A DNA stretch of 64,000 nucleotides. It comes from Aricia agestis (lineage: Eukaryota; Arthropoda; Insecta; Lepidoptera; Lycaenidae). This document shows, in pieces, positions 23,871 through 36,400 of the stretch (position 1 is its first letter; the number at the start of each line of letters is the position of its first letter). The DNA lies in contig NC_056418.1 in the NCBI RefSeq assembly GCF_905147365.1, forward strand, positions 6,633,262 to 6,697,261. Direction: 5' to 3'. A program made the position numbers and the translations under genes. The notes under the pieces were generated by a model. The model made no database searches. It had not been told where the DNA came from and was given only the letters and a program-made list of their open reading frames with translations.

Positions 23871-24238
23871 ATAGACGTACTATTTCGGGACGCTACAACT
23901 GTTCGAGATTAACACTGTATTTACTATGTCATTAATTACACGAAGTTGAAACTGTATCAAGTCTCGTGAAAAGGTTATCAAAGTATCATATCGTCCAGGG
24001 CATAAGAAAATTCAATTTAATAAAACTAACAAAAAAATAAATTCAAAAATCTCACGCTAACCAAGAGTTCTATAGTTCGCAGATGGTTCGCAGCGCTACT
24101 TTCGTAGAGCGGGCGAAACTAGTCATCACACACTTGAACGGTTTCTACGAGTACATTGCCAAATCGAATTAAACGTTAAAACAATAAGCCACCCTCGACA
24201 AGTTAACACTTTGCTAATAAATAGTTTCAGGCTACGTA

Positions 24239-24761
24239 TACAGGGTGTACAAAACAAAGTGATAAAACTTTAGGGTGTATGTATTCCTTATACAGTGTGT
24301 TTGTGTAAACACCGTTATCCTTGAAACCATCAAATAAGCCCGTCAAAATGAACAACTTTTTCTATGAGAACAATGCTGGGAACTCAAAAAAATCCGTGTT
24401 CATACCCATACAAATTGCCGATCCGAGATTCCGTATGGGTATAATGAAGACGGCATTTTTTTTGAGTTCCCAGCATAGAAAAATCATAGAAAAAGTTGTT
24501 CATTTTGACGGGCTCATTTGATAGTTTCAAGGATAACGGTGTTTACACTTACACACTGTATTATAGAGTTTACTGTGAAAGTAGCAGCGCTAAAAGAGTT
24601 ACTTTTAATTTCTATGAGAAATGCCCCAACGTCATTGCCCATTCAAAAATAAAAGTAAAGTTACTCTTTCAGCGCTGCTACTTTTGCAGTGAACTCCACA
24701 TAGGAGTCAATAGTCATTATATGCACCCTAAAGTATTTTAAATTTTTGTTACACCCTGTAT
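24239..24761. mobile_element. MITE family E, interrupted by another MITE
   Basis: TACAGGGTGTACAAAAC and AACTTTAGGGTGTATG at the left; CACCCTAAAGTATTTT and TTGTTACACCCTGTA at the right. The middle shows the family's AGTAGCAGCGCT arms. A 266-bp element is inserted at 24293-24558. Confidence 0.75.
24293..24558. mobile_element. Palindromic MITE with TA target duplication, nested
   Basis: Ends CAGTGTGTTTGTGTAAAC and GTTTACACTTACACACTG are inverted repeats; the arms extend for roughly 90 bases with few mismatches. TA flanks both sides. CAGT-type ends with a TA duplication suggest a Tc1/mariner-type mobiliser. The 66-aa plus frame at 24321 lies wholly inside it. Confidence 0.8.
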
Positions 24762-25234
24762 AGAGTACAGACGTTTAAGTAAGACAGTGTTTTGTTTTTA
24801 TCAGATTCGAGTAAAAAAAACATTGTATTATATCGTCTGTATGCACTGTATCTCTTTTTAAAAAACAGGGTAAGTTTTCTATACATCAATAATAATATTT
24901 TCTCAGGGCGTTCTATTGCATCGTAAGTTGGAACGGCGCACTTCACTTATCAGTATGAGTAATAGCGTTACTTTAAAAGTCGTTAAGTGAAACACTTGAC
25001 GGCAACGGAGATTAGATCTACGTGCACCGAGTACACCGACACACGCTTGGCAGTTGGCTGTGACGTCATAGTTCACTCACGGACCTCCTACGGTAGCTGG
25101 AAATTACGAGTAGAATGACATTAACTTAAAGGTTTTGGACTTTGGAGCAACCGCAGACTCTACAGATTTTTTTACGCCAATGAATGCTGTGTTGACTTCT
25201 GCAAGGGATTAGGGATTCCTACCATTTATATGTA

Positions 25235-25493
25235 TACAGGGTGTAACAAACGTATGTGATAATACTTTAGGGTATGTATGTGTTCCTTGTAGAGAGTACA
25301 CTGTGAAAGTAGCAGCGCTGAAAGACCAACATTATTTTTGGCTTTTGTATGGGGAAACTCGTGACGCTCGGGCCCTTGCCCATACAAAAGTGAAAAAAAA
25401 TCGTTTTCAGCGCTGCTACTTTCACAGTGAACTCTCTACAAGGAACACGTACTATCCTAAAGTATTATCATTTATTTTTGTTACACTCTGTAT
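25235..25493. mobile_element. MITE family E
   Basis: TACAGGGTGTAACAAACG and CGTTCCTTG-type inner arms, mirrored to TTGTTACACTCTGTA. Central AAAGTAGCAGCGCTGAAAG and CAGCGCTGCTACTTT pair. The 107-aa plus frame at 25303 is internal to this repeat and the next. Confidence 0.75.
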
Positions 25494-25497
25494 AGAA

Positions 25498-25672
25498 CTA
25501 GATGACGCCCGCAACTCCGTTGCGCCAAAATTCGTTAATCGTGCAGGAACCGTACATTTTTCCCGGGACTCAAAGTATCTTCATACCCAGCAAAATCGGT
25601 TCAGCGGTTCGGGCGTGAAGAGGTGATAGACAGACTGATACACTTTCGCATTTATAATATTAGTATGGATCG
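25498..25672 (-). mobile_element. Helitron-like H1, well preserved
   Basis: CTAGATGACGCCCGCAACTC at the left; CATTTATAATATTAGTATGG at the right. On the minus strand this is a TC start and a CGCAACGGAGTTGCG hairpin before CTAG. Abuts the family E MITE. Confidence 0.6.
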
Positions 25673-25772
25673 CTGCCCGAAAAGATGGTAAGAGGTCACA
25701 GCCCTACTCTGCCCCACCCACTTAACTCAGCGGTATTCCAAAAGCACCGACCTTTCCGAAGCCAAAAAGAAG

Positions 25773-25938
25773 TAAGGTCGGTATAAATAGTCAGTACTTA
25801 CTCATGATGCATCTCGGTCTCAAGACACGGTTCAGGCTCGGTGATTGGTTGGCTGTCAAATTTGGACCAATCACATAGCCGAACCGCGTCTTGAGACCGG
25901 GTCGCATCTTAAGTACTGACTATTTATACCGGCCTTAG
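25773..25938. mobile_element. Palindromic MITE
   Basis: TAAGGTCGGTATAAATAGTC and GACTATTTATACCGGCCTTA are inverted repeats; the arms continue through GTCTCAAGAC and TTGGTCC/GGACCAA-like pairs. Confidence 0.75.
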
Positions 25939-26017
25939 TAATCAAATCACAATGAGCGCACTTGTATATTGTCCGTATTGATTAATTTGCCCAAATAAGC
26001 TATGGACCAAAGCCGTT

Positions 26018-26262
26018 GTCCCCAACCTTTTTTTCATACGGGCCACAAACATGTCTTGGTCTTGGTGTCACGGGCCGCACAAACATTTTTTAGGGTTAAA
26101 AAATAACGTTCTTCAAAATTTACGATTTAAAAGTGGAAAAAATTTCATGTCTTACACGACGACTTAACATTATTTTGCCGGTAGGCATGAAATTCAAAAT
26201 GCTTTAAGTTTTAACATCACGCGGGCCACAGATAAAGTCCCGACGGGCCGCGGGTTGGGGAT
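26018..26262. mobile_element. Probable hAT-type MITE
   Basis: TCCCCAACCTTTTTTTCA with CGGGCCACA at the left and CGGGCCGCGGGTTGGGGA at the right form terminal inverted repeats of a type common in hAT MITEs. An 8-bp duplication was not clear. Confidence 0.55.
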
Positions 26263-26506
26263 AGCTGAACTAAAAGAATCTACGGGGACACTCGGACCTC
26301 GGTTAGTACTGAAAATAAAGAACATTATTGGATTCAGGGTTGTAAGTTTTAGCTTTGATCATCTGTTAAGAATATAAAAATTCCTAAGGCAGTCCCATTT
26401 CCATCGATTGTTTTGATCCATTGCATTTGAACAGCTATGAAGTGATGTACGTAAAACTGTTTTAGTAAATATCTACTTATATTATACGAGTAATACTCAA
26501 TATAAT

Positions 26507-26876
26507 AATAATAATAATAATAATAGCTCCCACACCGGTTTCGGTGACGGTGGCCGGTTTTATTGAAACCAGGCCAGCTACGCAGGAGTCATTTTATAGT
26601 GCCCAGGTGTGTGCGCAGCACACAAGAGCACTCTCTATTCCTTTACTCTCATAACCCAGTGGGACGGCAGACCGACACGACTGGCGAGAGATCAGGCGCA
26701 GGACCGACTTTTTACATGCCCATCCGACGCATGGATCATCTTACTTGTCAGACAATCAGGTGATCAGCCTGCATTATCCTAACCAAACTTGGAAATAACA
26801 TGTTTCCAACGCGGGAATCGAACCCACGACCTCCGAGTCAAGAGCCGAGCTCTGAACCACTGGACCACGGAGGCGT
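26507..26876 (-). mobile_element. tRNA-derived SINE C, full length with 16-bp target duplication
   Basis: On the minus strand the head has an A box TGGTCCAGTGG and a B box GGGTTCGATTCCC. The body runs about 280 bases and ends in a TTA microsatellite tail. TAATACTCAATATAAT occurs at 26491-26506 and again at 26877-26892, a 16-bp target duplication that fixes both ends. A second, head-truncated copy is at 45413-45768. Confidence 0.85.
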
Positions 26877-27007
26877 TAATACTCAATATAATATATCGCC
26901 GAATAATATATTGTTAGAAGCTTCCATGTGTTAGAAATTGGCACCGCGCGTGTTTGTTTTGACAATACGATGACTACATCAATCAAAGTGGACCGATTTC
27001 CTGAAAT

Positions 27008-27163
27008 TTAAGGCGATTCAGAAGGTCGCTCACCTTCGTATTTATCGAATACCTCAGACAACCTTTTTCGGCAAGAGCTTTGGTATTTCTCAATCATTTC
27101 ATTATCTGGATTCTGGTCTAGTGCTTTCGGCTCTTTGGCTAATCTCTTAACGTTTTTGTAATT
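27008..27163 (-). pseudogene. Coding-like fragment of unknown origin
   Basis: On the minus strand an open segment reads NYKNVKRLAKEP, KALDQNPDNEMIEKYQSS, CRKRLSEVFDKYEGERPSES, then P and a stop. The mix of charged residues and codon use look like real protein, unlike nearby AT-rich chance frames. No ATG precedes it; a TGA lies just upstream in frame. It could be a terminal exon (an acceptor-like GATTAG is present), a retroposed gene piece or part of a transposon. Family not recognised. Confidence 0.35.
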
Positions 27164-27294
27164 TCAATTGAAATAAAGACTACGCAGTACGCTACTTCGT
27201 GTTATCTTTCGTACATGCAGGTACATGCATGGTCATGGTAGCGAATGAAAAATTAGCCTTCCTTTTTTGTTAAACTTTGTATTTTTTAAATCGT

Positions 27295-27524
27295 CTGAGG
27301 TTGGGTTGCACCAACTAACTTTAACTATAACTGTAACTTTAACTATAACTACAGTGCAAAATGTCAAATCTTTGGTTAAAGTTAAATATGGGGTAGGGAC
27401 GCCATCCGCTCATCCGTGAATTTCTCCGGTAAAGTTAAGGTTAAAGTTAAAGCTAAAGGACGCCATATTTAACTATAAAAATAACTTTAACTTTAACCAC
27501 GCCTCTGGTGCAACCCAACCTGAG
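27295..27524. mobile_element. Palindromic MITE
   Basis: CTGAGGTTGGGTTGCACC and GGTGCAACCCAACCTGAG are near-exact inverted repeats. The interior has many TTAACTTTAAC-type subrepeats in both orientations. Confidence 0.75.
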
Positions 27525-28056
27525 TTTCCTATTATATTCTTTTAATCTTCCTATTGTATTGGTAGAGTGCTAAAATAAATGTAATACATTGGGCTAAGTG
27601 TTAAGTAAACCAGCCATCATTACCCGCAACACCAAAGGAATTACAAGTACCTTTATTGGACTTTGAAATATGTTAGTTATCACACCGGTTCTCTGCCCTT
27701 TCGTTTAATTCTCTACAATTGAATTATATAGCTTGGTAAAATATATATATTTTTAATTTCTAATATATTTTTAGGTTTTAAATATATATTTTTAGGTTTC
27801 ATAATATTATGTTCTCCTGCTGGACATTCGAATAATTTTCACTCTTCAAGTAATATTTTTTCTGTAAATAATTCATAGACACGTTTTTCAGCGAACACCT
27901 GAATACATAAAACAATTACGTCACGATGTTTTACAACACGATATGGATAAAAGAATGGCATAACTATGCGAAAACCTAGTCACATATTAATATCATTGAT
28001 TATCGTAGTATGTATTTGCTGTATTTAGTGATGTTCTTTCTTGCTTGTGACTGTAG

Positions 28057-28955
28057 AAGAGTTAAGAGAGTGGTGGGTGGCTTTGAAGTGGCATGTGGTA
28101 GGATTTTCATATATTTTCCACGTATGAACTCACGCGCATTGCTTAGGGTTTACCATGAGTAGTCCATTCATTTATGATTGTTTCTTAAGTTTTTTCATTG
28201 TTGCTCTTTGTTTCAAAGTTTCCAGGTAGCCCAATCATTCATTTGCTAGCTAGACGTTATCCATCACGCTAAATTATATTCTGCTAGAACAGTTTTTGTG
28301 ATAACACATAGCCCATATTGTCTTTAATACCTTTAACTCTATGTCCACCAAATTTTAACTAAGCCGCTACAATTATCTTATTCAACGCAAATAAACGTAT
28401 TTTTTTATATTATAATATTGATTTATTTTTGTGCGTATTTTATGTTGTCGCTAAAGTACTGTATACTTTAGTGTATACCTAATAAAATTATATCTGCGTT
28501 ATAAAATTTAACAACATCTAATTACAGTGTGGTTTAAGCCTTGATACAGTTTTAGATCGGCCATTAATCTGTCAACAACAGTTAACGAGACGATGTTGTC
28601 TTTTTGCAATATATACTATATTGCATATAAACTACGCTTTAGGTCATAGGTGCAGGATAATAAATTTGATGATATAGCCATTTAAACATTAAGTGTAGCG
28701 TATCGTTTGTAAATTAATTTTCAAATTTTCGTTTTGTTGTATTGTAGGGTATGATGGGTAGGGTTGAGGGTATTTAGGGTCATCTATGTATTCCTTAAAG
28801 TAGCTATTTGACCGAGCTTTGCTCGGTATTCGATAAAACACGAATAAAATGACATTTTCTAAAAATGATTCCTAGCTAGATCGATTTATCGCCCCCGAAA
28901 CCCCCTATATACTAAGTCTCATGAAAATCGTTGGAGCCGATTCCGAGATTCCAAT

Positions 28956-29013
<58 letters not shown>

Positions 29014-30346
29014 TATATATATATACAAGAATTGCTCGTTTAAAGATATAAGATATATCAATTATCATGGACTTAATACATTTTTTGTATTCATTATTAC
29101 AAGCAGAACACTCACGCCTTAAATAGATAGACCTAAGAAACATAATCTTAACCTTCCTTTTACCATCCGCACCTAATTACTATATTAAAACACGAAAATG
29201 CCTGTTTCTTACCTTTTTAAGCATAAACTGGTAAACCGATCTACATGAAATTTACGTTAAAGATTATTTTAAGTCATGCCATAATATTATATTATCGCAA
29301 AATGCGCGGTTCTCGCTCACTCAGGATGGGTTGCCCGTTGCACCAGAGGCGTAAATAAAATAGGGTTAAGACTTAAGGCTGCGTTTCCACTGAAGCGGAG
29401 CGGAGCTTAGCGATGCCGAATTGACCAATCACCATGCTCGAAATCTTCGCTGTCATTCCGCTGGAATAGCACGATTGGTCAATTCGGGCACCGCTAAGCT
29501 CCGCTCCGCTCCGCTTCAGTGGAAACGCAGCCTTAAGAGGATACACCAAGGGCGAGAGAAATTGGAAATAGGTATTTGAAAATGTATTGCTGTCTCACCA
29601 ATCTCAAGTCTCCCACCGCAGAGCGCGATAGAGACAACGCGACAAAAGTTCCAATAAAAAACAGAAAATCTTCGATTCGTTGTCCGCTGATTCCTTCTCC
29701 AAAACTTAACCAATTTAAGTATTTTTTTCAATAAGAGGGCGACTAACCCAAAAAATCAAACATCGTCCTTCTCTCTTCACACTCACGCCCGTCTTTCATA
29801 TGCCAGGTGAAAAAGGACGGCGCGGATTCATCGCCAAATTAGTTTTTTCTCAATAACTCGATAAATATACAAAATTTTAAAAATCCGCTAGGTCGATCTC
29901 TCAATGATAGAATTTTATACAGTGTGTAAAAATATTAACTTAGTTCAATGCACGGTTATGGCAATAAATGAAAAATTTGTGAAAATTAGATGCATCTTCG
30001 TGATTTTTTTCTATTGAGAAAATTTTAAGATATCGTGTTTTTGCTCAGATTGAATTCTCGGAAATATAATGTAGTATCTAATTTTAGAAAATGAAATAAT
30101 TCAGCGCTTATTTTCAAGTATAAAAATGAATTATAAAATCGACACTTTAGGGTTAGTCGCCCCCTTAAGAATTAAAGCAAGGCTTGAGCTGTGTGCCTAT
30201 GTTTTTTTTTTGTATATTCTAGCCAGTTTTGTTTTCTGGGTGTTTGAACACAGGGTAAAATCTGGCCATTTTTTTGGGTTTTTGGACGTTCTTTCTATCA
30301 TTTTTTATTAGTACCTGGATGACCGAGCTTTTCTCGGTATAGTAAA

Positions 30347-30427
<81 letters not shown>

Positions 30428-33400
30428 CCATTATTGACTTTTACGAGAGATTTGACAGTTCATTTGACATTTTGTTATACTGAAAGTTGGTGCAACCCTG
30501 AATTGACATATAATATATGTCTCTAATGTCTAATGTGAACTATTACTATCTCTAGTAGGGCAAAACCAGAGATAGCTCAAATATTGGGAACGGCCGTTTA
30601 GAGAATTTTCTCGGGAACTGTGGGCAACTACTAGTTCCGCAAAAAAATTAAAAAATTCGTGGTCCCATAAAGTTTTGTAGGTGTAGACGTAGTAACAGCG
30701 CTCGTAAATAGCAACAGAAATCGTATCCTAGCAAATAAAGATTTACCCATAGAACAGTTGTAAAAGAATATAGTTTTATATACCAGTGGGTAGAAACTCA
30801 AAATTATTTAACTGTTCTGTAAAAACCACTTCTTTACAATTTGTATGAGAGTGTGTCCTATGCCGTCACTCGTCAGTACCTTATAAGTTATAACAATATT
30901 CGATAATTTGTAAGTAATTTAGAATTTGTACTATTTTGTAATAACTCACTGGAACCGTGCATTTTAATTTTTACCACAGTAAAACTAATCTCCTATATCC
31001 TTACCATGGACTCAACAAAGACTTCTATTTAAATAGAATTCTTTGGGACTCAAGTGTCCCTTTACAAAATTTTATGCAAATAAGTTCCTAGTGTGAAGAG
31101 AAAAGCTAACCGACACAGACAGACAGGCAAATTTTCGCATTATTATGGATTACGGTAAACGTACACAACCTTACTAAAGTTATAATGTAAAAAAAAGTTC
31201 TAGTTTCCAACCTATCTGTTACCCCTGTGGCGGTACCCACAATTCGCCTAACATTCCTGCATCGCGCTATCGAAGTTTCGGAGAACGGCAAGATATATAC
31301 AACGTCTGAAATGACGTCAGTGGGCTTCGGCCTGACCGAGCATGCTATCTCGCTCGGTCGGAAGATCTTCCTTTTCGGCCGCCACTAACAACGTTAAATT
31401 TAACGTTGTTAGTGGCGGCTGAAAAGGAGGGGTACCGCCACACCCCTTTACGTTTAAGCCGCTGAACCGATTTTGGTGAAATTTGGCATGGATATTGTTT
31501 GAGTCCTGGAAAAGGATATAGGATACTTTTTATCCCGGAAAAAATGAACGTGATAAACCAATTTCTGCGCAACGGATGAATGCGAGAGATTAAGGTTGCA
31601 CAAAAATTCGTCGTGTAAGGGTTGATTCAGACCGCAACGCGACGCGTAGATGCATAATTATATGGGTTTGACAGATTCTCAAGACGCCTCACGCAATTGA
31701 AATCTGTCAAATCCATACAAATTTGAAATGCAATCTATTGTGACAATGCGGTCTGAATCATAAAGTTAATATACCTAGCGGAATAGAGCAACAATCTCGA
31801 GCTGTCAAACGATACCGAAATTGGTTTCATCTGTGTGTAAAAATATGTGTACGTATACACTTACACAAGCATGATTGAACATGATTTCTATGAGATTAAA
31901 TTGTCAACGTGCGGCACGTGCCGACAGAACGTCAAAAAAAGAGTGCTGCTGTCATGTATCACACGTCTCTTTTTACCACGCAGTGTTACTGATAGCGACA
32001 TCCCTCTTGCTCAGGCCTTTGTTTCTCTATTCCGCTAGGTTTAATACGTGGGAGAGCCATACTTCGGCATGAATGGGCCGGCTCGACCGGAGAAATACCA
32101 CGTTCTCACAGAAAACCGGCGTGAAACAGCGCTTGCGCTGTGTTTCGCCGAGTGAGTGAGTTTACCGGAGGCCCAATTACCTTCCCTATCATCCCCAATT
32201 CCCTTCCCTTCCCATCCCTACCCTCCCCTATTACCCTATTCGCTCTTAAAAGGCCGGCAACGTTTTTGCTCGAACCCGTTTGCTCGTTTGCCCCCTTATT
32301 TCATAAAAAAAAAGGTATATTAACTTTATGGTCTGAATTGACCCTTGAATTACTAGTTGATACAAGTAATCTATATTTTAAATTTTAATATCCAAAGGAA
32401 CACAGCCACGTATAGCGTCTCTACGCAACGCCACCTCTCATCTCTGCGGTGCGACGCTCCTCACCAACACTCTCGCCGTAACGGCGGCGCACTGTGCCCA
32501 CGGTGACGGATACCAGCTCCAACTGAACAACTACTGCACTGACGAGGAGGTACCAACACTGCCGGTTGTGGAGGTCATCAGGCACCCTGGTTATAATAGG
32601 TAGGAAAAGCTTATTCTTAGAAACTAAGATTTTAGAACACTATAGTAGCGCGGGAGTGGGAGCTGTTGACTGAATTATAAAATCCATACTATTATCTATA
32701 TTCTATATCTATATATATAAAAATGGATTTTCAATTGTGTTAGTAACGCTATAACTCGAAAACGGCTGAACGGATTGGGCTTATTTTAGTCTTAAAATAT
32801 TCGTAGAAGTCCAGGGAAGGTTTTAAAGTGACACGAAGTTCACCGGGACAGCTAGTAATATATAAAATGGATTTTCAATTGTGTTAGTAACGCTAAAACT
32901 CGATAACGGCTGGAGCCATTTGGCTAATTTTAGTCTTAAAATGATCGTGGAAGTTCAGGGAAGGTTTATAAGTGACACGAGGTTCACCGGGACATCCAGT
33001 GTGCTAATATTATAAATGTGAAAGTGTGTTTGTATGTCTGTCTGTTACCTCTTCTCGCTCAAACCCTTGAACCGATTTTGATGGGTATAGGGATGCTTTG
33101 AGTCCTGAGAAAGGACATAGGATACTTTTTATCCCGGAAAAATGTACAGATCCCGCGCGATAAACTAATTTTGGCGCAACGGAGTTGTGGGCGTCATCTA
33201 GTACAGTACTTTTAACAAAACCGGCCAAGTGCGAGTTGGACTCGGCCATGAAGGGTTCCGCAGCAGCAATTAGGTTTATTTCTATGAAATTAAAAGGTTT
33301 TTGATTTATTTTTCAGTTGATTTAATGAAAGTTAAATTAAAGTTTACCATTTTTGACGTAGAAAAAAAATTACTTGCTAGATCTCGTTCAAACCAATTTT

Positions 33401-36400
33401 CGTTGGTTATTTTTATGGTAGTGTACATCCTTCTGTACATCATATATTTTTTTTTATAATTATCATGCCCCTACTTTAGAAGTTAGAGGAGGGGACACAG
33501 ACATTTTACCACTTTGGAAGAATCTCTCTCGCAAACTATTCAGGTTATAAAAAATTATATTAGAAACCTCAATATGATTTTTGAAGACCTATCCATAGAT
33601 ACCCTATACTTATAGGTTGGATGAAAAAAAATTTTTTTTGTTTCAGTTGTACCTATGGGGACCCCTAAAATTTTTAATATTTTTTCCATTTTTGTATCAA
33701 AATCTTAATGCGGTTTACATACTACACCTACCTACCAAGTTTCAATAGTAGGTATAGCTCTTATAGTTTTGGAGAAAAGTGGCTGTGACATACGGACGGA
33801 GAGACAGACAGACATGACGAATCTATAAGGGTTCCGTTTTTGCCATTTGCCTATGGAACCCTAGAATATGATGTGTAGTGGTTTGAAATCGTAAGGCGTA
33901 TAGTTTCACCCTTGAATCAAAGATTAACACGTTGTCTATGGCTTCAGATACGATATCGGTATTCTATCCCTGTATTATTATCAGTAATCTAGTACTATAA
34001 TATTTGTTATACTATCTATAATACAAACCGAAACTACGACCTAGTCTTTTAAAGGACACTAGTCAAGCCCAAACTTCATAAACTCATTTAAACTACTTTT
34101 TCGATTTGCCTCACGGCTCACCCTTATTAAAATGACAATGATGATAAAGTTGGGGCTTAGCCTAAAGCGATTTAACAAGTTTGTTGAGGCATGTCATTCA
34201 ACTGTGAGCGCTATAGTCAGTAAAACTTATTGTATTTCAAATATTAGGTACCTTGACTAGGTATGGTAACTTAATATTTTCAAAGCACATACACTTGTAT
34301 TTTCTGTAGTCACAAATGACTTTAACTAAATTCTCTTTAAAAAAAAATAATATGTTCTCATTTTCAGGCAGAGTCGCGCTCATGATATCGCTCTGTTGCG
34401 CGTGGCTTCAGAGTTGCAGGATACACCGCTTAGTGATCTGCTACCAGAATACACGCTTGGCCTATCCGGTAAGCTTCTTCTTATATATAAAATTCTCGTG
34501 TCACAACTCAAAATGTTAGGCCGCGTATTCCTCCGAAACGGCTTTACTGATTTTAACCAAATTTTATATGCATATTCAGTGGGTCTGAGAATCGGCTACT
34601 TGGTACTTTTTATATTGGTTGAATCAATACTAGTAAATTATTACAACTCGAGACTAACGGCGACCATTGTTTATGCGAAGGGATAGCGATGGACGTTGCC
34701 ATGGTGACATACTTATTTAGTCACTTCAATAAAATAATACGGGCGAAATACTTTATATGGCAAAGAAACGTTTACCGGGAAAGCTAGTATTATATATTAT
34801 GGCTTCCACATCTATGACTGGACAGTTTCATTGAAACAGTCAACGACGTGGGATTGATTTTATCATGTCGGATTGTCACGATAAGCGACAGATTAGGCGA
34901 AGAACCGAATTTTACATGCTCACAGCCCATCCCATATGGATCATCTTACCCCATGATCTTACCATCGTTTGTGGTCTTGGAAACTTGCAAACAAATAATA
35001 TATTTTACTGACCTCTATGTAAAATTAACAAATATATTTCAGGAGTGATTTCATAAATTCATACATATACATATTAATTAATAAACAGCGATTAACTATA
35101 ACTTGCATCGTCATTAAATGTTTAAGTTACGTAATAAAATCCTTATTTATCTATTTACGAATAACGACCACATTATTAATTATTATAACTCAGCTCAACT
35201 TACGGCTATCTAGAGGGGTATAATGAGTTTATCGCCCCTGTGTAGGCGGGAAGAGATTTCTTGTTGGTATAACAATATTACGTAGATACTTGATAGGTAG
35301 GCATTAAGCCCTTTAATAGTATGGCTAATACCTAATCCATTAAAATATTTTAATCCGTTTAAAATATAAATGACTACCCCAATATGGCAATTTGTAAACA
35401 CAAAAGTTATAACTGATAGGTACTATAAGATGTAGAGCTGCAAATAGAATTCTATTATCAATGTCTGCCATAATACATATTGGGTAGGTTGCCTGGTACA
35501 TACTTTACTTTGTACTTTAAAAATATATAAATTAGTATATAAATATTTTTGTTGACTGCAACACTGTCAAAAAATCAATTACGTACCGAGAGTGCCGATT
35601 CTCTACCCAACTTTTTAGGTACTTTTAGCCAGACATATGATAGCATTATAAAATTATTATAGCCTTGATTTCAATTTAAAATGCATCAGTGAATGAACTA
35701 CTAATGAGATCAAATCTGTCTATATTGGCCGATGTCGCTATAGTTTGGCTATTTTTATCGAGTATTTTGTATATCTGCCAAATATTTCAATCAAAATAAA
35801 CTGATATTTAGGGACTGCCAAAAACAAATTTCTAAAATGAACTGCAGAAGTGTGTACTCTATTTACTCATAAAAATTTAAAGTACTTATTCTTCAAAAAA
35901 CGTAGTAAATTTTGTATTTTAGCGCCGTCTTGAACGCTTTATTTTTTTAGCATTTATCTAATGTCTCTTTTGCCAGGTACACTGTCGATAAAGTTTTCGC
36001 TCGACCAGTCCCAACTCCCAAAAGCTTGCATTTACACTAGAACAAGTGCAGACGTAATATTATTATACGCAGAACAATTTTTGGAACGAAGTTCCTTATC
36101 GCGCGTTCGGCGTAAAGAAGGCTAGACAGAACGATATTTGACCTCGACACTTTTTTATTAGTACCTGCATGGTAGCTAAAGCTAGCTAACTGAATGGCTT
36201 TTTTTGAGAATAAACCGACGCTTTGTTAGTATTCCTGGACGTCAATTATAGACAATAGATTGCGATTTTTTAATAATTTACGAGTTTATAATAATTATGT
36301 ATACAGGTTTTTTAACATAAGAAATAACTTTGTGTCCCTTGACACCTCTCAATTTTTTTTTTAACTCTTGCGGAGCGTTAACTTTGTCGACAGTTCATCA

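Larger units (their letters stand above)
31617..32347. mobile_element. Outer MITE of a three-layer nest
   Basis: Left AAGGGTTGATTCAGACC, right GGTCTGAATTGACCCTT. The right inverted repeat is split by the inner MITE (31759-32330), which duplicated GTCTGAAT. Without the insert this element would be about 150 bp, a normal MITE size. Confidence 0.8.

Noticed and set aside
23160..23874. Long plus-strand open frames of 209 and 233 residues
   Set aside because: They overlap in different frames across a CpG-rich block and extend into non-coding-looking DNA; low-complexity Arg/Ala/Pro composition indicates a base-composition effect.
28955..30431. Frames coding Tyr-Ile repeats
   Set aside because: They translate AT microsatellites.
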